A program made the translations under genes and the position numbers. Positions 23,956 to 32,297 of a stretch of 51,250 nucleotides of DNA are shown here, piece by piece. The number at the start of each line of letters is the position of its first letter. Positions within the stretch are counted from its first letter, which is position 1. Below the pieces are notes generated by a model that saw nothing but the letters and a program-made list of their open reading frames with translations, ran no database searches and had not been told where the DNA came from. Where the stretch lies: assembly GCA_002328745.1 (NCBI GenBank), contig DCVQ01000030.1:15043-66292 (forward strand), in the 5' to 3' direction. The DNA comes from Actinobacteria bacterium UBA2184. Lineage in GTDB: Bacteria > Actinomycetota > Coriobacteriia > Anaerosomatales > Anaerosomataceae.

Positions 23956-24480
23956 TCAGAGCTCCCGTATACCGTACCGGTAGCTGCGCACGATGACGAG
24001 TCCGGTGTCGAGGTAGAGCTCCATGGTACGCGCATGCTTCCCGCCAGTGTCCTCCGCGATCACGGGGATCCTCGCGATCGCCAGCTGGCGTTTCACCTCG
24101 GCGAGGTTGCGCGCGCCGATCGTCTCCTCGGCAGTCTCCGCGCCGAACATGGCCGCTCCGCCCGCGATCTTCGCCACCAGCCTGCTGGCGAAGACGCCAG
24201 AGGTGATGAGTCCGATCAGACGCTCAACCGCCACCGAGGCGAAGCGGTCCGACCTGCCCTTCATGCGGGTGTCGGCCGGGGACGGGAGCATGATGTGGGC
24301 CAGCCCGCCTCGCCGATGGAAGCCGTCCCACAGCGCGAGGCCGATGCACGACCCAAGTGCCGGCGTGACAAGCATCGCAGGGTGGTCGGCGACCGCCAGC
24401 TCCCCCGTGGACACGAGGACCGTGTTCGCGTCAGGGGCTATCCACAGTCCTCCGATGTCATCGCCGCTTGCCGCCACCAT
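23956..24480 (-). CDS. cheD: Chemoreceptor glutamine deamidase CheD
   Basis: 174 residues. It deamidates receptor glutamines and, with CheC, adjusts the adaptation system. The catalytic pair is visible as C45 in 'ALGSCIGLALWD' and H62 in 'GGLAHIMLP'. The Thr/Ser third residue is expected in the later beta strand. Further family features are 'AKIAGGAAMFG', 'IGARNLAEVKRQLAIARIPVIAEDTGG' and 'RTMELYLDTG'. The ATG at 24480 overlaps the cheC stop by one base; a GTG directly before it is also possible. It is the last che gene of the block. Confidence 0.94.
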   Translation of the reverse strand: MVAASGDDIGGLWIAPDANTVLVSTGELAVADHPAMLVTPALGSCIGLALWDGFHRRGGLAHIMLPSPADTRMKGRSDRFASVAVERLIGLITSGVFASRLVAKIAGGAAMFGAETAEETIGARNLAEVKRQLAIARIPVIAEDTGGKHARTMELYLDTGLVIVRSYRYGIREL

Positions 24481-25091
24481 CACACCATTCCGAGATGTCC
24501 GAGCACTACGTCGAGACTTTCGGGATCGAGGAGGAAGAAGAGGGCGGCGTCGATGTCGGCGCCCTCGGTCCTGAATTTCGTCGTGATAAGGATGGCCGTC
24601 TCCGCCTTGAGACTCACCCCGCTGCTGATCGCCTCGAGAATCGCACCGACCATGTCGAACGCGAACTCGGGCGTCGCCGGGAGTGCCGACAGGCCGGTGA
24701 ACCGGCCGATCGCGGCGGCATACGCCGCCTGCAGCACACCCGCCGCATGAACGACCAGGGCCTCCTCGTCCGCGCCGAGCGACTTCGCCGTGCCCGGCTC
24801 GCGCGAGCGGAGGACGTCGGCGAGCGCGAGGAGGTCGGCGCGCGGAAGGATGAACAACAGCGCCCCCCGCAGCTCGCCAAGAAGTCTGCCGTAGACCGCC
24901 CCGACGAGATTCTCGGGGCCCCCGAACACGCCGGGGACCTCCGTCACCGGCAGCAGCCGGGCGACCGGTACCTCGATGTCGACAGCGGTGCCGGCGAGTT
25001 GCGAGAGCGCGGTTGCGGCGTGTCCGGCGCCGATGCTGCCGACCTCACGCAACGCGTCGATCTGCATTTCGGATAGCGTGCCCGGCTCCAT
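24480..25091 (-). CDS. cheC: CheC-type chemotaxis protein with degenerate phosphatase sites
   Basis: 203 residues of the CheC/CheX/FliY phosphatase fold. The first signature reads 'REVGSIGAGHAATALSQL': E16 is kept but the catalytic Asn of E-x2-N is S19. The second signature region ('LVVHAAGVLQAAYAAAIG', about 112-129) has H115 and G118 where E and N are expected. CheC normally dephosphorylates CheY-P and binds CheD; here the catalytic function looks impaired and CheD binding may be the main role. It begins one base after the cheA stop codon, so coupling with cheA and cheD is tight. Confidence 0.9.
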   Translation of the reverse strand: MEPGTLSEMQIDALREVGSIGAGHAATALSQLAGTAVDIEVPVARLLPVTEVPGVFGGPENLVGAVYGRLLGELRGALLFILPRADLLALADVLRSREPGTAKSLGADEEALVVHAAGVLQAAYAAAIGRFTGLSALPATPEFAFDMVGAILEAISSGVSLKAETAILITTKFRTEGADIDAALFFLLDPESLDVVLGHLGMV

Positions 25092-25092
25092 G

Positions 25093-27003
25093 TCACCCCT
25101 CCCTTTCGAATAGCGTACGTGGGTCGAGGATCAGCGCCACACGACCGTCACCGAGCACGGTGGCTCCGCCGAACCCCCTGATGCCACGGAACAGGCGGGA
25201 CAGCGGCTTGATCACGATCTCCCGTCGGCCCAACAGCTGCGGTACGGCGAGCGCGTGCACCGATTCGGCGGTTCGCACGAGCACGATATGGTCGCCGCGG
25301 GATGCGATGGGGCCGTCGAACGAGCCGTGTCCGCACGCGGACTCCAGGCGGTAGACGGACACGACCTCCCCATCGCGCAAGACCATGGTCGGCCGACCTT
25401 CGACTCGCTTGATGTCGACCTCGTGCAGACTCAGGACCTCATCGACCGCCGACAGCGGAAGCGCGTAGATGCGGTCGGAGCAGCCGACGAGCAGCGCCTG
25501 GATGATGGCGAGCGTGAGCGGCAGGACGAGCGACACCGAGGTCCCCTGCCCGTGCGTCGAGCGGATCGAGATGCTGCCGCCCAGGTACTCGATCTTGCCC
25601 TTCACCACGTCCATGCCGACGCCACGGCCCGAGATCCTCGTTGCGGTCTCGGCAGTCGTGAAGCCCGGCGTGCAGGCGAGCATGTACACGTCGTGGTCCG
25701 AGAGCGAGTCCTTCAGAGCCGGATCGATGATCCCGCGCTCCACCGCCTTGGCCCAGATCCTGTCGCGATCGAGGCCGCGGCCGTCGTCGGTCACGGTGAT
25801 GCGGACCTGCTCGCGCTCGCGCTCAGCAGTGAGCGTCACGGTGCCGCGCGCCGGCTTGCCGGCCGCCCGCCGCTCGGCGGGTGGTTCGATCCCGTGGTCG
25901 ACCGCGTTGCGCAACAGATGCACGATCGGGTCGCCGATCTCATCGAGCACAGTGCGGTCGAGCTCGATCTCGAGCCCGCTCGTGTCCAGCGCGACGTCCT
26001 TGCCGAGGGAGTGCGCGAGGTCGCGGACCATGCGCGGGAACCGGTTGAAGATGTTGCCCACCGGCACCATGCGCGTCCGCATCACCTCGTGCTGCAGCTC
26101 GGTGCTCACCTTCTCGAGCGCATCGAGCGCCTCGGCGAGATCGGGCCGATCGAACTCGCCGGCGATGCGCTCGAGACGCGACCGCAGGATCACCAGCTCG
26201 CCGACGAGATCGACCATCGAATCGAGATGGGCGATCGAGATGCGGACCGTCTGGGTGTCCGAGATGCGCGGAGCGCTCGGCCGCGCGGCGGTGGCCGGTT
26301 CGGCGGAGCCCTCGACCACGTCGACCTCGACCCCGGCCACTTCGGTCACGCCCATGATGGCTTGCCGCACGCCGTCCGCGAGCACCTTGGTCCGGAACAT
26401 GACCTCGAATGTGAGCCCGAACTGCTCGTCCTCGAGTTCGCGCGCGCCGGGCTTCGTCTCGACTACCGTGCCCATGTGGCTGAGGCGTTTGATCACCATG
26501 TAGGCGCGCACGCCCTTGAGCACGCACCCGTCCTCGAGTGTCACGCAGACCCGGTACAGTGCGCCACCGTCCGCGTCGGCCGCGGCACCGTCCGCCGGAG
26601 GCATGTATTCCGCGACGCCGGGCTGCGTGGCTCGCGCCGAGAGGGCCTCCAGGAGCGACGCGATATCGGGCGGCGCGGTCCCTTCGCTCTCGGCGGCAAT
26701 CAGGTCGCGCAGCGCGTCAGTCGCCTGAAGCATCACGTCGATCAGGGACGCGTCAGCCCGCTGGGTCTTGCGCCGCACCGTGTCCATCAGCGACTCCATG
26801 CGGTGCGCAGTCTCCTGGGTACGATCGTAGCTCATCGCGGCGGCCATGCCCTTGAGGCTGTGCGCGCCCCGGAAGATCGCCTCGACCGGCCCAAGATCGT
26901 CGGGGTTCGCCTCGAGGGCGAGGAGTCCGTCGGTGATGGACTGCAGGTACTCGGCGCTCTCACTCAGGAACACGTCGCGATAGGCGCTCATGTCCTCGGT
27001 CAC
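25093..27003 (-). CDS. cheA: Chemotaxis histidine kinase CheA
   Basis: 636 residues. Domains in order: the HPt domain with phospho-acceptor H48 in 'IFRGAHSLKGMAAAM'; a P2-like region (about 140-235); the P3 dimerisation helices ('SMVDLVGELVILRSRL'); and the HATPase domain. The HATPase has N box 'HLLRNAVDHGIEPP', G1 'TDDGRGLD', 'GRGVGMDVVK' and 'GQGTSVSLVLPL'. A CheW-like P5 domain follows, from about 500 to the end. All catalytic motifs are intact. The start is GTG 27003, overlapping the cheB stop as GTGA; ATG 26991 is an alternative. The kinase receives signals via CheW and the receptor encoded upstream and phosphorylates CheY and CheB. Confidence 0.96.
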   Translation of the reverse strand: MTEDMSAYRDVFLSESAEYLQSITDGLLALEANPDDLGPVEAIFRGAHSLKGMAAAMSYDRTQETAHRMESLMDTVRRKTQRADASLIDVMLQATDALRDLIAAESEGTAPPDIASLLEALSARATQPGVAEYMPPADGAAADADGGALYRVCVTLEDGCVLKGVRAYMVIKRLSHMGTVVETKPGARELEDEQFGLTFEVMFRTKVLADGVRQAIMGVTEVAGVEVDVVEGSAEPATAARPSAPRISDTQTVRISIAHLDSMVDLVGELVILRSRLERIAGEFDRPDLAEALDALEKVSTELQHEVMRTRMVPVGNIFNRFPRMVRDLAHSLGKDVALDTSGLEIELDRTVLDEIGDPIVHLLRNAVDHGIEPPAERRAAGKPARGTVTLTAEREREQVRITVTDDGRGLDRDRIWAKAVERGIIDPALKDSLSDHDVYMLACTPGFTTAETATRISGRGVGMDVVKGKIEYLGGSISIRSTHGQGTSVSLVLPLTLAIIQALLVGCSDRIYALPLSAVDEVLSLHEVDIKRVEGRPTMVLRDGEVVSVYRLESACGHGSFDGPIASRGDHIVLVRTAESVHALAVPQLLGRREIVIKPLSRLFRGIRGFGGATVLGDGRVALILDPRTLFEREG

Positions 27004-28052
27004 GGCCGCGCCACCCCGCTTCCCGCGCCCAGGATAGCGTCGGCAACCCCCGAGATCGGGACCACGAGAGCCGATGGCACGCGCTTCGCGGCGGTCCCGG
27101 GCATGCCCCAGACCGCGCTCGTTCCCTCGTCCTGGATGATCGCCCGGCCACCTGCGGCGCTGATGGCTGCGAGGCCCCGCGCGCCGTCCACGCCCATCCC
27201 GCTCAGCACCACGCCGACACCGCCCGGGCCCGCCTGCTGCGCGACGCTCTCGAGGAGCGGGTCGCCCGCCGGCCGGACGCCGTGCAGGCGCGTGCCCCCC
27301 TGCATGACGAGACGATACCCGCGGCCTTCGGCCGCCAGCAGCATGTGCAGCCCGTGCGGCGCGAGGTACGCAATACCCGGTTCGACGATCATGTCGGGGG
27401 CCGCCTCGACGCACGGTATCTCTCCCGCACGGGTCAGACGCCTCGCCAATGATTCGGAGAAGCCGGGTGGCAGGTGCTGCACGATCAGATACGCGGCCGG
27501 GAACGATGCGGGCAGCGTCGTGAAGACCGCCTCGAGCGCCGGAGGTCCTCCGGTGGATGCCGTGAGCGCAACCACGTGGTCGATGGTCTCGGCGCGAGGC
27601 GCGGGTAGGACCCCCTGAGGGTGTGGCTGCCTCTGGGCGAGCCGCCGCTCCGGACGCACGCGGTACGCCGCGCGGATCGCCGTCGCGAGCTCGGTTGTGA
27701 GCTCCGGCATCGACGTCGCGATGCCGGACTTCGGCTTGCCGACGAACTCGCTCGCGCCCAGGACGAGCGCCTGGTAGGTGGTGTCCGCATTATCGAGCAC
27801 CGAGAGCATGACGACGCGCGCCGTCGAGTTCTTGATGATGTGCGGCAGCGCCTCGATGCCCGAGAGCTCGGGCATCTCGATATCGAGCGTGACGACGTCG
27901 GGGTGCACCTCGGCGATCCGCTCGAGCGCTTCCACGCCGGTACGCGCTATGCCGACGACCTCGATGTCGTCCAGCGAGCTGAGCGCACGGGACACCATCT
28001 GCCTGACGAGCGCAGAGTCATCGACGACGAGCACCTTGATCGTACTGCGCAT
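27000..28052 (-). CDS. cheB: Chemotaxis methylesterase/glutaminase CheB
   Basis: 350 residues. A receiver domain with D57 ('VTLDIEMPELSG') is joined by a linker to the methylesterase domain, whose triad is S166 ('TASTGGP'), H193 ('VQHLPPGFS') and D289 ('GMGVDGARG'). It demethylates receptors, opposing CheR. The start ATG 28052 lies 10 nt after the cheY stop, and its stop overlaps the cheA start. It fits the conserved cheYBA order of this cluster. Confidence 0.96.
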   Translation of the reverse strand: MRSTIKVLVVDDSALVRQMVSRALSSLDDIEVVGIARTGVEALERIAEVHPDVVTLDIEMPELSGIEALPHIIKNSTARVVMLSVLDNADTTYQALVLGASEFVGKPKSGIATSMPELTTELATAIRAAYRVRPERRLAQRQPHPQGVLPAPRAETIDHVVALTASTGGPPALEAVFTTLPASFPAAYLIVQHLPPGFSESLARRLTRAGEIPCVEAAPDMIVEPGIAYLAPHGLHMLLAAEGRGYRLVMQGGTRLHGVRPAGDPLLESVAQQAGPGGVGVVLSGMGVDGARGLAAISAAGGRAIIQDEGTSAVWGMPGTAAKRVPSALVVPISGVADAILGAGSGVARP

Positions 28053-28062
28053 GGCCCGCCAA

Positions 28063-28437
28063 TCACGATCGCGGCACGGCGTGCAGACACTTCTTGACCG
28101 TTTCGAGCACCTTGGTCGGCTGGAACGGCTTGACCAGAAAGTCCATCGCTCCGTACTCGAGCGCCTCGACGATCATCTTCTGCTGCCCCATGGCGCTCAC
28201 GACGAGGACGCGAGCATCCGGGTCGTACTGCCGTATGGCGCGCAGAGCGTCGATGCCGCTCATCTCGGGCATCGTGATGTCCATCGTCACGATGTCCGGC
28301 TTCACCTCGGCGTACTTCTCGACGGCATCGCGGCCGTTCACGGCCTCGTGGATGACGTATCCCTCGCGGGCGAGGATGTCGCGGATCATCATCCGCATGA
28401 ACGCGGCGTCGTCGACGACGAGGACCGACTTAGGCAT
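28063..28437 (-). CDS. cheY: Chemotaxis response regulator CheY
   Basis: 124 residues, a single receiver domain. The acidic pocket is D9-D10 ('LVVDDAAFMR'), the phospho-acceptor is D53 ('VTMDITMPEMSG'), the switch residue is S81 ('LVVSAMG'), and the conserved lysine is K103 ('DFLVKPF'). With no output domain it should bind a motor or pilus component. ATG 28446 is in frame but abuts its GGGAG; ATG 28437 has proper spacing, so it is used. It overlaps the end of cheW by eight bases. Confidence 0.94.
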   Translation of the reverse strand: MPKSVLVVDDAAFMRMMIRDILAREGYVIHEAVNGRDAVEKYAEVKPDIVTMDITMPEMSGIDALRAIRQYDPDARVLVVSAMGQQKMIVEALEYGAMDFLVKPFQPTKVLETVKKCLHAVPRS

Positions 28438-28921
28438 CGTCACCATCTCCCGTTAGTGCCGCGGCCGATGCGAAGACCGGCCTCGGCAGTGCCTTCTCCG
28501 GGTCGAGCAGGATGAGCAGGCGATCGCCGTACGGCGCCACCCCTTCGAACGCGTCGGCCGTCTCGGTGGCGAGCGCCGCCGCCGGGGCCGGCCGGATGTC
28601 GGCGACCGCGATGTTCGCGACCTCGCGCACGCAGTCGACGGCGAGGCCGACGGGACCGTACGAGGTCTCGGCGACGATCACCCGGGCGGCGTCCGTCACC
28701 ACGAGCGCGTCGCTCAGCAGATGCTGGCCGAGGTCGATGAGCGGGATCACCTGGCCGCGCAGGTTGAAGACCCCTTCGACCTCCGCCGGCGCCCCGGGCA
28801 CCGGCGTGGGGACCTCATGCCGGATGATGCTTCGAACGGCGCTGATGGGCAGGCCGTACTCCTCGTCGCGGAGACGGAACAGCACGTACTGCCGGGTGTC
28901 CGCCGTGGCCGGGTCGCTCAC
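28430..28921 (-). CDS. cheW: Chemotaxis coupling protein CheW
   Basis: 163 residues. CheW couples receptors to CheA. Typical parts are 'QYVLFRLRDEEYGLPISAVRSIIR' at the N-terminus, 'GVFNLRGQVIPLIDL' in the middle, and 'VAPYGDRLLILLDPEKAL' near the end. The real start is the GTG at 28921, which overlaps the receptor stop codon as GTGA. The same frame remains open for another 1.2 kb upstream, but that part is a shadow of the receptor gene. It has an extended C-terminal tail of about 15 residues. Confidence 0.93.
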   Translation of the reverse strand: MSDPATADTRQYVLFRLRDEEYGLPISAVRSIIRHEVPTPVPGAPAEVEGVFNLRGQVIPLIDLGQHLLSDALVVTDAARVIVAETSYGPVGLAVDCVREVANIAVADIRPAPAAALATETADAFEGVAPYGDRLLILLDPEKALPRPVFASAAALTGDGDDA

Positions 28922-30249
28922 GAATCGCGCTCCTCGCCGATATGGAACTGCTGTGCCGACTCTTCCAGCTGGCACGCCATGTCCACCAGCTCCTGGGCCG
29001 AAGAGGAGACCTCCTCCATGCACGCCGTCTGCTGCTCCGCCGCGGCGGCCGTCTCTTCTGCGCTCGCCGCATTCTCCTCGACCACCGCGGCGATCTCGTG
29101 GATCGCACGGTCCACGTCGCCCGTGCGCTTGACCTGGTCGGAGGTCGCGGACGCGATCTCCTCGGCGATGGCCACCGTGCGGGTGACCGCCTCGGTGATC
29201 TGCCTCAGCGCATCGCCCGTCCGCCCGACGACGGTCGAGCCCACGTGGACCTCGGAGATGCCGACCTGCATGAACTTGAGTGCCTTGGCTGTCTCGTTCT
29301 GGACGTCCTTGACGAGTTCGCCGATCTGCTCGGCGGCCTTGCCCGATCCTTCGGCGAGCTTGCGCACCTCTTCGGCGACGACCGCGAAGCCGCGCCCCGA
29401 CTCGCCTGCGCGCGCCGCCTCGATGGCCGCGTTCAGCGACAGGAGGTTCGTCTGGTCGGCGATCGTGGTGATGACGTCGACGATCTGGCCGATCTCCTGC
29501 GAGCGCAGGCCGAGCGTCTCGACCGAGACCGCGAGCGTCTCGATGGCGTCGCGGACCTCGTCGATCTTGGCGATCGCCTCGTGGGTGGCCTGCTCGCCGA
29601 TCGCCGCGGCTGACGCCGCCTCGCTGCTCGTCCGGCTCGCCTCGACCGCCCGTTCGGCGATCTCGCACACGTGGCCGGTGATGGTCGCCATCGCGCCCGA
29701 CGTCTCCTCCACCTTGCGCGACTGGAGCTCGGCGCCGTGGGCGATCTGCTGGACCGATGACGAGATCTCCATCGATGACGCGTTGATCTCCTGGGACGAT
29801 GCCGACAGCTGGGTCGCGGCGCTGGTGACCGCCGCCGACGAGCGGCGCACCTGGCCGGCGATCTCCGCGAGGGACGCGATGAGGTTGTTGCATTCGTTGA
29901 CGAGGAGGCCCACTTCGTCCTCGACCACGGCGACGGCCCGGACCGTAAGGTCGCCCCGGCCCGCTTCGATCATGACGCCGCCCAGGTCGCGCAGCGGCTC
30001 GAGGACCCGTCGCTTGAACGCGCGGCGCCACATGTACGTACCGGGGATGGCGCACAGCGCCATGGCGACCCCTCCGAACACCGCGATGCGGAGCAGGATC
30101 TCGAGATCCATGTCGAGCCCGATGAGCGCGTAGAAGGCGGTGGCGATCAGGCCGACGGCCACCGCGGGCCCGATCGTGATCCAGGTGAGCAACGTGAACG
30201 CCCACGACAGCCCGTGCTTGATCTCGCTGGAACGGTACTTCTGAGGCAT
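28918..30249 (-). CDS. Methyl-accepting chemotaxis protein of the che operon
   Basis: 443 residues. Two membrane helices (about 18-45 and 50-75) with almost no extracellular loop are followed by a HAMP-like segment ('RRAFKRRVLEPLRDLGGVMIEAGRGDLTVRA') and the signalling coiled coil. The tip reads 'ITTIADQTNLLSLNAAIEAARAGESGRGFAVVAEEVRKLAEGS'. As with the receptor at 12.9 kb, no external sensor domain is present. ATG 30249 sits five bases after GGGAGGGG; the open frame extends upstream to 30333 without a better site. It is co-transcribed with cheW by a four-base overlap. Confidence 0.92.
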   Translation of the reverse strand: MPQKYRSSEIKHGLSWAFTLLTWITIGPAVAVGLIATAFYALIGLDMDLEILLRIAVFGGVAMALCAIPGTYMWRRAFKRRVLEPLRDLGGVMIEAGRGDLTVRAVAVVEDEVGLLVNECNNLIASLAEIAGQVRRSSAAVTSAATQLSASSQEINASSMEISSSVQQIAHGAELQSRKVEETSGAMATITGHVCEIAERAVEASRTSSEAASAAAIGEQATHEAIAKIDEVRDAIETLAVSVETLGLRSQEIGQIVDVITTIADQTNLLSLNAAIEAARAGESGRGFAVVAEEVRKLAEGSGKAAEQIGELVKDVQNETAKALKFMQVGISEVHVGSTVVGRTGDALRQITEAVTRTVAIAEEIASATSDQVKRTGDVDRAIHEIAAVVEENAASAEETAAAAEQQTACMEEVSSSAQELVDMACQLEESAQQFHIGEERDS

Positions 30250-30319
30250 GCGGTCCCCTCCCACATCCACCTGGATCGTCCCTTGGGCACTCACGGTCAC
30301 GATAACAGACCGCACCGGT

Positions 30320-30333
30320 GTGAGTGCACTCAC
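30320..30333. repeat. Perfect palindrome at the end of cheR
   Basis: GTGAGTGCACTCAC spans the cheR stop codon (TGA at 30330-30332). It lies at the head of the 80-nt gap before the receptor gene and may be an operator or a short hairpin. No known regulator motif was recognised. Confidence 0.4.
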
Positions 30334-31169
30334 TTCACGCGACGGTACACCCGGTCAGACGTGCTGACCACCTCGAAACGGTCGGCCAAACCGCGCGCCA
30401 GCCGCTCCGAGCGTCCCAGCACGAGGTATCCCCCGTGTGTGAGGCCCTTGAAGAACGAGGCCGTGATCCGTTCCTGGTCCTCACGGTTGAAGTAGATGAA
30501 GACGTTGCGGCACATCACGAGATCGACCACGTTGACGGGAGGCTCTCCGAAAAGGTCGAGGTAGTGGAGCTTCACGCATCGACGGACCGAGGAACCGATG
30601 CGGAACGTTTCATCGGCGACCTCCAGATACGAGTCCCGGAACCGCCGGGGGATCTCGCCGAGGCGCGAGTTCGGATACTCGGCCTGCTTCGCGACGGCAA
30701 GGGCCCTCCTGTCGATATCCGTCCCTATCACGTTCAGCACGATGCCGCTCAGGCCGAGGTCCTCGATCACCGACAGCACGCACATCGCGACCGAGTATGG
30801 CTCCTCCCCTGTGGCGCAGCCCGCGCACCAGACCCGCAGGACCCGGCGGCCGCGCTCGGTCTTGGCCTTCAGCAGCGGCGGGATCACGTTCGCGCAGAGC
30901 GTCTCCCACACGGGGGTGTCTCTGAAGAACTGCGTGACGTTGATGGTGAGCGCGTCGATCAGGAGCGGGTACTCATCGGGATGCGCGTCCAGGTACGTCG
31001 CGTACTGCCGGTAGGTGTGCAGGCCGAGAGCGTGGAGGCGGGTTCCGATCCGGCGCTCGACGTAGCGGGACCGGAGCTGCGCGAGATCGAGGTTGCGCTC
31101 GGCATGCACCTTCTCGAGCAGCCTGGAGAGGTTGCCTCGCGAAACGTTTTCAGCCGGCCGGTCTGGCAT
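30330..31169 (-). CDS. cheR: Chemotaxis protein methyltransferase CheR
   Basis: 279 residues. It methylates receptor glutamates using SAM. The N-terminal helical domain ('LLEKVHAERNLDLAQLRSRYVERRIGTRLHALGL') is followed by the SAM-binding domain with 'LRVWCAGCATGEEPYSVAM', 'VIGTDIDRRALAVAKQAEY', and 'VDLVMCRNVFIYFN'. No TPR or pentapeptide-binding extension is present. The ATG at 31169 follows GGGGGG; the open frame continues upstream without conserved sequence. It is the first gene of the che block and lies divergent from the L,D-transpeptidase gene. Confidence 0.94.
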   Translation of the reverse strand: MPDRPAENVSRGNLSRLLEKVHAERNLDLAQLRSRYVERRIGTRLHALGLHTYRQYATYLDAHPDEYPLLIDALTINVTQFFRDTPVWETLCANVIPPLLKAKTERGRRVLRVWCAGCATGEEPYSVAMCVLSVIEDLGLSGIVLNVIGTDIDRRALAVAKQAEYPNSRLGEIPRRFRDSYLEVADETFRIGSSVRRCVKLHYLDLFGEPPVNVVDLVMCRNVFIYFNREDQERITASFFKGLTHGGYLVLGRSERLARGLADRFEVVSTSDRVYRRVK

Positions 31170-31204
31170 GCATCCCCCCGCTACCCCTCGACACTTGCGT
31201 CGCC

Positions 31205-31214
31205 ATTGTAGAAT
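31205..31214. promoter_or_regulatory. Overlapping divergent -10 elements (cheR / L,D-transpeptidase)
   Basis: The minus strand carries TACAAT (31205-31210) for cheR and the plus strand TAGAAT (31209-31214) for the transpeptidase gene. They overlap by two bases in an 85-nt divergent gap. TCGACA (31188-31193) is a possible plus-strand -35 with short 15-nt spacing. Confidence 0.4.
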
Positions 31215-31254
31215 ATGCGGAACCCGTCCACACCGGCAGGCCTCAGGAGCATCC

Positions 31255-32292
31255 ATGCGTCGCATGTCCGCACTGTCGCGCTCGTTCGCCCTGCTCGGAG
31301 CGCTCATCCTGTTCGTCATCGCGGGCGGCGGCGCCTTCGCGGTCGCCGACGACTACCTCGCGCGCGAGGTGTTCCCCTCCGGTGCGGCAGTAGCCGGCAT
31401 CGACGTGGGCGGACTCACGCGCGCTGAAGCGAGGGCCGTGATCACCGCGAGCGTGGCAGAGCCGCTCGGCCAGCCCGTCACCGTGATCTACGAGGACCGG
31501 CGGTTCACACTCGATGCCGCGCAGATGGTCACCGTCGACGTCGACGCGATGGTCGAGGACGCCTTTCGTCCGCGCGCCGCGGCATTCATCACCGACCGCG
31601 TTGTCGATCGGGCGCTCGACCGGTCTGCTGGCGGCGTGACCGAGGTCGCGCTTACCATCAACGAGCAGGCGCTCGCAGCGTGGCTCGACGGCGTGGCCGC
31701 CGAAGTCGAGACGACCGCCACCGACGCCACGCTCACCATGGACGTGGACCGCCTCGTCCTCGTGCCGTCGTCGCGCGGCGTGGACGTCGACCGTGCGGCG
31801 ACGCTCGCATCGCTGCGCGAGTCGCTCGCCGCCGGCACGAAGTCGGTGCCGCTCGCCGTCACCTACACCGAGCCCGCTCTCACCGAGCAAGACCTCGGCC
31901 CGGCCATCGTCGTCGACATCTCGGAGCGTCGCCTGTACCTCTACGAGCACGGCGCTCTCGCGAAGGAATACGGTGTCGCCGTCGGCACGCCGAGCCACCC
32001 CACCCCGCGGGGCGACTTCCAGATCACACTCAAACGGTACATGCCGACGTGGGTCAACCCCGGCTCCGCGTGGGCGGCCGACATGCCCCGCTCCATCCCG
32101 CCTGGACCGAGCAACCCGCTCGGCACCCGCGCGCTCAATCTCGACGCCCCCGGCATCCGTATCCACGGCACCTCGGCCGACTACTCGATCGGCACGGCGG
32201 CGTCGCACGGGTGCATGCGCATGCACCGCTGGGATATCGAGGACCTCTACGAACGCGTCGGCGTGGGCACGCCGGTCCACATCGTGCGGTAG
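31255..32292 (+). CDS. L,D-transpeptidase (YkuD domain) with membrane anchor
   Basis: 345 residues. An N-terminal membrane helix (about 9-30) is followed by two PG_binding_4-like VanW/YoaR-type regions ('GIDVGGLTRAEARAVI', 'VTVDVDAMVEDAFRPRA'). The C-terminal YkuD domain has H304 in 'IRIHGTS' and the catalytic 'SHGCMRM' (H318, C320). It makes 3-3 crosslinks or attaches proteins to peptidoglycan in the envelope. The ATG at 31255 follows AGGAG by five bases. Its stop lies five bases from the convergent cysteine desulfurase stop. With the class A PBP it completes a basic set of wall crosslinking enzymes in this window. Confidence 0.93.
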   Translation: MRRMSALSRSFALLGALILFVIAGGGAFAVADDYLAREVFPSGAAVAGIDVGGLTRAEARAVITASVAEPLGQPVTVIYEDRRFTLDAAQMVTVDVDAMVEDAFRPRAAAFITDRVVDRALDRSAGGVTEVALTINEQALAAWLDGVAAEVETTATDATLTMDVDRLVLVPSSRGVDVDRAATLASLRESLAAGTKSVPLAVTYTEPALTEQDLGPAIVVDISERRLYLYEHGALAKEYGVAVGTPSHPTPRGDFQITLKRYMPTWVNPGSAWAADMPRSIPPGPSNPLGTRALNLDAPGIRIHGTSADYSIGTAASHGCMRMHRWDIEDLYERVGVGTPVHIVR

Positions 32293-32297
32293 GACCG

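Noticed and set aside
25255..27618. 787-codon plus-strand open frame opposite cheA and cheB
   Set aside because: Antisense to well-identified che genes with intact catalytic motifs; shadow frame.
28922..30205. Upstream extension of the cheW frame
   Set aside because: Overlaps the chemoreceptor gene in another frame and has no CheW-like sequence; the GTG at 28921 is the real start.
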